Assembly: GCA_963677225.1 (NCBI GenBank)
Contig: OY781923.1
Location: 2,232,001-2,296,000, forward strand
Reading direction: 5' to 3'
Source of the DNA: SABI01 sp028532915
GTDB lineage: Bacteria; Spirochaetota; Spirochaetia; Sphaerochaetales; Sphaerochaetaceae
DNA: 64,000 bases
Shown: positions 60,945 through 64,000 of the stretch, one piece after another
Position numbering within the stretch: the first letter of the stretch is position 1
Layout: each line of letters begins with the position of its first letter
Made by a program: the position numbers and the translations under genes
Notes under the pieces: model-generated
Database searches by the model: none
Told to the model about the DNA's origin: nothing
The model's input: the letters and a program-made list of their open reading frames with translations, nothing else

Positions 60945-61030
60945 CCTGTCTCCCCTGTCTCACCCGTCTCACATATCCTCAAAAGAACCGTATTCCAGAC
61001 ATGAGGAGACAGCAGAGACAGGAGAGACGG
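60945..61030. repeat. Inverted clusters of GAGACAGG-like iterons (candidate origin)
   Basis: Three 8- to 9-base units with core GAGAC(A/G)GG are read leftward in 60945-60971, and three more rightward in 61005-61030. The arms are separated by 33 bp. The position just behind the primase-helicase gene and the repeated core suggest initiator binding sites. The arms can also pair as a long imperfect hairpin. Confidence 0.6.
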
Positions 61031-61141
61031 CAATAATTTAGTTTTCTGACACTGCAAAGATGTTTTTAATGCAATGTCAGAAAGTCTACACCGACACGAT
61101 AACAAGTGATAATTATGGTATTATCAACATAGGAGAAAGCA

Positions 61142-61357
61142 ATGTTAGTTTCTAATGACATAAGAAAAAACCTTAACGAACAGGCAACAAATATGATAAG
61201 AACCTCTACTGAACTGTTGCACCGATGTCTTCCAATATTGGAAAAAGAGAGATCCCCTGAAAACTTTGATCAGCTGGTAGAAGCACTCCATCTCGTGCAC
61301 GCAATTCAACAACTAGCACATGACATGTTTGAACTCACAGGTGAAAGGAAATCTTAA
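61142..61357 (+). CDS. Small helical hypothetical protein
   Basis: A 71-residue helical protein (IRKNLNEQATNMIRTSTELLHRCLPILEK and FDQLVEALHLVHAIQQLAHDMFEL). AGGAGA precedes the ATG. It ends one base before the start of the next gene. It has no known motif; the location suggests a phage or element accessory function. Confidence 0.6.
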   Translation: MLVSNDIRKNLNEQATNMIRTSTELLHRCLPILEKERSPENFDQLVEALHLVHAIQQLAHDMFELTGERKS

Positions 61358-61358
61358 A

Positions 61359-61889
61359 ATGGATAAAGAAAAGAATAGCTGGGATCGTCAGCAAGAAGAG
61401 ACCAGCAAAGCTTATGCTGCTTTCTGTGCCTATCGAGATCTCGGAATCACCCGATCTGTGATGAGAGTGGTAGAAGAGTGGGACGGAAAATACGGAAAAC
61501 GATCGATTCTCACCCGATGGTCCATTCAGCACGACTGGGTGAGACGCTGTAGAGAATATGATGACTTCGTTGAGAAGGAACGCTGGAGAGATCTCTATGT
61601 TCATAGGATAGAGATGACCAAGCGTCATATCGAACAGGCAAAAAGCCTTCAGTTTAAGGGTCTATCCGCTCTTGATGATGTAGATCCTTCGGCCCTGTCG
61701 CATCAGGATCTCCTGCGATACATTAAAACTGGTATGGAGCTTGAAAAAGCTGTTATCAATTATTCACTCCCGGACGAAGCAGAAATGAACAAGGAGAGTA
61801 AAGGTGATCCCATTGCACACAGGATCAGTGATGAAATCATGGCGATGACAAATCGGCTACTTGGTAGGACAAGTTCCGAGGATGAGTAG
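61359..61889 (+). CDS. Terminase small subunit-like protein
   Basis: A 176-residue protein starting with QQEETSKAYAAFCAYRDLG, followed by a helix-turn-helix-like SILTRWSIQHDWVRRCREYDDF, which I recognise from phage proteins near terminase genes. It probably binds DNA in packaging or acts as a regulator. The start at 61359 has AGGAAATC upstream, preferred over 61320. No large terminase follows in the window, since the region beyond is transposase debris. Confidence 0.6.
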   Translation: MDKEKNSWDRQQEETSKAYAAFCAYRDLGITRSVMRVVEEWDGKYGKRSILTRWSIQHDWVRRCREYDDFVEKERWRDLYVHRIEMTKRHIEQAKSLQFKGLSALDDVDPSALSHQDLLRYIKTGMELEKAVINYSLPDEAEMNKESKGDPIAHRISDEIMAMTNRLLGRTSSEDE

Positions 61890-62412
61890 TATCTCTGACA
61901 TTCAGGGGTTCGGCAAATCCTGCAGAGAGGGAGATAATACATAGCACGTATGGCTTCTGCTTTATTAGCCTGAGCTCATCCAACTGAGTCCCTTTTTACG
62001 AAAGGAGAGCACTTGCGATGCCGTGCTTGATATTGCAGGAGCAAGTGGTCTCCATTTAATTCCACAATTTCAAGGGTCTGATTCCCCCACCAAATTTAGC
62101 TGAAAGAGCGGATTTGATATCAAGCTCTCCTTCTATGAATAATACAAGGTCGATTGAAAAACTAAATGCATCTAAATGAGGGTTTGAAAAAGTAAGCGCA
62201 ACCTTTTTTACAAATAGTTGGCCCAAAAGACCTTTTTTGGTTTGACTTTCAGAGTTTTTAGTCAGAAAATGTATTTGAAGTAAGGAAGCAATAGTAAATT
62301 TGAGCGTAACTCATCGGAGTTGGCAAATTATTGTTTCTTTGCAAGATAAAATGCAACTCTGTCTGGTTCTCATGAGATTCTTGTATTAGGCTGTTGGAGT
62401 TTGTGTTATCTA
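61890..62412. other. Gene-free debris between the element and IS remnants
   Basis: No complete gene is visible in 523 bp. A short frame at about 61969-62103, ending in DAVLDIAGASGLHLIPQFQGS, may be a broken coding fragment; I do not recognise it. The rest is AT-rich and may hold IS ends, for example short repeats around CTTTTTT (62206-62241), but no inverted pair is clear. Confidence 0.35.
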
Positions 62413-63143
62413 TTATCTTATTAAGCTGGGTTTTAGTAAAACGTCATTGGGGGCAATGTATTTTACACCCAGTTTTTTTAACACCTCTATCCCATAGATG
62501 AACTTAAAGATGGCATAAGGAGTATTGTCCCCTAAAATTTTTCTACTGTAGTTGTTTATGTTATTCATCATAAGAGATGTTTTCTCTTGATTCATAAAGC
62601 TAATACTTGTTCCTTTAGGTATTACTTTTCTCATGAATTCATGATTCCGCTCACAATGGGGTTTTTGGTAACTGCTCATTGAATTACAATAAAAAAGTCG
62701 TGTTTTCACTTTTCCCTCTAACGTAGACTCAATCGCCTTTGGATTTGAGAATTCAACTCCACGATCTGCAAGTAATACAGGAAAAAGTGTTGTAAAATCT
62801 TCTTCTCCTAAATTGTCATACAAATCGTTGAATACGTCGATTACCGATTGAGCATCATTATGAGCCCTATAGAATCCCAGTTGCAGTCCACAATTAACAA
62901 AGTGAACTGTTAGTATTGCAGCAGTTTCAGCTCTTAGACCTTCTACACTATCAATTTCGACTATTGGTGTATCAGGTTGCCCTTTTAGGTAGGAGGTAAA
63001 GCAATCGTAATTACGTCCTATATAACAGCCTTTGTCGATCTTCACTCGATAATAATCTGAGTTCTTCCGTTTCTTGTATCTCACCTGATTGGGTAAATCA
63101 AGATTGTTAATATCCCAAAATTTCGCGCAACGTTTAGCACTAT
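62413..63143 (-). pseudogene. 5'-truncated IS30-family transposase
   Basis: The frame continues upstream of an apparent GTG at 63084 to about 63143 and encodes INNLDLPNQVRYKKRK, the usual IS30-type linker. It then shows VEIDSVEG, VIDVFNDL, VLLADRGVEFSNP and the YCNSMSSYQKPHCERNHEFMRKVIPKGTS segment of the DDE domain. The N-terminal DNA-binding half is missing and the sequence changes abruptly into the neighbouring transposase. It is a remnant. Confidence 0.78.
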
Positions 63144-63149
63144 GACGGA

Positions 63150-64000
63150 TTAGCCGGTCGGGATGTCGATCCCGAAGGCCTCAAAAATCTTACATGCTCC
63201 CTTCGTTGGGGTAGAATAGATCGGCTTGTATTTCCCCTTGAAGGAGATCTTCGAAAAGGATGTTACCCTCCTGAGTACATCTCGGTAACTTTTCGCATAC
63301 CTGCTGAACTCAGATCCATCTTTCTCGATGACCTTTCGTATCCAGGTAAGCAGAATCAAAGCGATGAACTGAATAAACAGACGGCCATACATAGCCGTGC
63401 TGCTATGCACTCTCAACCGCTCACAATCGAGTTGATTCTTCAGATCATCAAAGAGCACTTCAATACTATTACGTTCTCGGTAACAGGCTAAAGCAGCTTT
63501 AGCATCCTTCTCAGCATTCGTATAGATGCACCAGTATCCGAAGAAATGCTCATCAAAATAGGTTTCCGGTTTCTTCTTTGCTTTGATCTTCTGTCCATTC
63601 TTCGTCTTGTATCCCAATTCAAAGAATTCCTTATAGAACTCAGTATGCTCCGGAACCCGTTCTCCTCGATCCAGTTCGTCATTGCATCTGCTGTACAGGT
63701 CCATGAATGACTGCCGTTTGTGCAGGGCCGCCTCATCATCACGATAGATGTGAAGCCATGCACGACTGCCATTCGGCATGGGTACATACACCGTCTGGGA
63801 CTGAATGATCGTCCCATTCTCTTTTCGGATGTATCCACTGACATGCTCGGTCATCTGAGATCTCATCTCTCGTATGTGCTCATGGGGCCATTTCACATTC
63901 TGAGGGACCGGAATGATGAATTTGATCCCATGATCGGTAACGAAGTTAAGATTCTCCTGTGAATAGAAGCCTCTATCCATGATGAAGGCAGAGGGCTTCA
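63150..64000 (-). CDS. IS4-superfamily transposase, C-terminal part
   Basis: The frame is open to the window end and about 283 residues are visible. It has FIMDRGFYSQENL with a catalytic Asp, and the Y-x2-R-x3-E-x6-K signature in YRERNSIEVLFDDLK (about residues 175-190 of the visible part), typical of IS4-superfamily DDE enzymes. It differs from the transposase at 18812-20662. It abuts the IS30 fragment, so one of the two interrupted the other. Confidence 0.82.
   Translation of the reverse strand, partial: KPSAFIMDRGFYSQENLNFVTDHGIKFIIPVPQNVKWPHEHIREMRSQMTEHVSGYIRKENGTIIQSQTVYVPMPNGSRAWLHIYRDDEAALHKRQSFMDLYSRCNDELDRGERVPEHTEFYKEFFELGYKTKNGQKIKAKKKPETYFDEHFFGYWCIYTNAEKDAKAALACYRERNSIEVLFDDLKNQLDCERLRVHSSTAMYGRLFIQFIALILLTWIRKVIEKDGSEFSRYAKSYRDVLRRVTSFSKISFKGKYKPIYSTPTKGACKIFEAFGIDIPTG

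Larger units (their letters stand above)
55148..64000 (+). mobile_element. Integrated element at tRNA-Val (left part)
   Basis: From tRNA-Val rightward the genes are integrase, unknown cargo, excisionase-like, DUF2292-like, primase-helicase, iterons, small ORF and terminase-small-like. Base composition is more AT-rich than in the chromosome to the left. From 61890 the element is filled with transposase debris. No repeat of the tRNA 3' end is present in the window, so the right end and total length are unknown. Confidence 0.75.

Noticed and set aside
55148..64000. Right attachment site of the element
   Set aside because: I found no second copy of the tRNA-Val 3' end or of the hairpin sequence in the window.
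1..64000. CRISPR array or rRNA genes
   Set aside because: No regularly spaced identical repeats with unique spacers and no rRNA-like sequence were seen.

Overview
The window reads as the chromosome of a fermentative, strictly anaerobic, double-membraned bacterium, most likely a spirochaete (Spirochaetota). The support is lipobox and signal-peptide proteins together with a beta-barrel protein ending in Phe, a periplasmic carrier of the TP_0789/LolA-like type known from treponemes, a trimeric [FeFe] hydrogenase, a ferredoxin-dependent 2-oxoacid oxidoreductase, hemerythrin/PAS proteins of the DUF438 type, and many c-di-GMP proteins. This is inferred from gene content alone; no rRNA is present.

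Layout. 1-4059: a leftward c-di-GMP block (5TM-LYT sensor cut by the window edge, PAS-GGDEF, PASx4-GGDEF-HD-GYP). 4085-6803: a leftward four-domain 2-oxoacid:ferredoxin oxidoreductase (delta, alpha, fused beta-gamma), divergent from an acyl-CoA synthetase (7044-8951) with which it shares a palindromic operator-like element. 9077-17269: DUF438 hemerythrin-PAS protein, zwf and pgl, a serine-palmitoyltransferase-like enzyme, a deoxyinosine glycosylase, uxaC, an XRE regulator and a PlsC-type acyltransferase. 17393-22894: aldo/keto reductase, a structured intergenic region, an IS1634-family element flanked by 258-bp identical direct repeats, and an ABC-F ATPase whose 3' end lies in the repeat. 22927-25662: small charged protein, rhodanese lipoprotein and a KtrAB/TrkAH potassium uptake pair.

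25706-32262 is the most coherent candidate system: a YtrA-type repressor with its operator inside its own promoter, a membrane SPFH protein, a LolD-like ATPase, two FtsX/LolC-like permeases, a LolA-like carrier and an outer-membrane barrel, in one tightly spaced operon that spans the whole envelope. 32251-42055: EAL phosphodiesterase, MFS transporter, yjbQ with a BrnT/BrnA toxin-antitoxin pair placed between the complete gene and a 3' partial copy, a third decayed yjbQ trace, NmrA-like reductase, lipoproteins, D-lactate dehydrogenase and a TauE/SafE permease. 42096-47528: hydA, hydB and hydC, where HydB is fused to a GltD-like FAD/NAD(P)H module. 48026-55031: VWA lipoprotein, SDR, a second hemerythrin-PAS protein with a cupin, an MBL hydrolase, and a phospholipase-D-like lipoprotein followed by two small exported proteins.

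55148 to the window end: an element integrated at tRNA-Val(GAC): integrase, unknown cargo gene, excisionase-like protein, a DUF2292-like small protein, toprim primase-helicase, an inverted cluster of GAGACAGG-type iterons (likely origin) and a terminase-small-subunit-like gene, followed by IS30-family and IS4-superfamily debris. The other attachment end is not visible here.

Metabolically, reduced ferredoxin from 2-oxoacid oxidation, NADPH from the zwf/pgl branch and NADH from glycolysis would meet at the HydABC complex, with D-lactate as an alternative electron sink.
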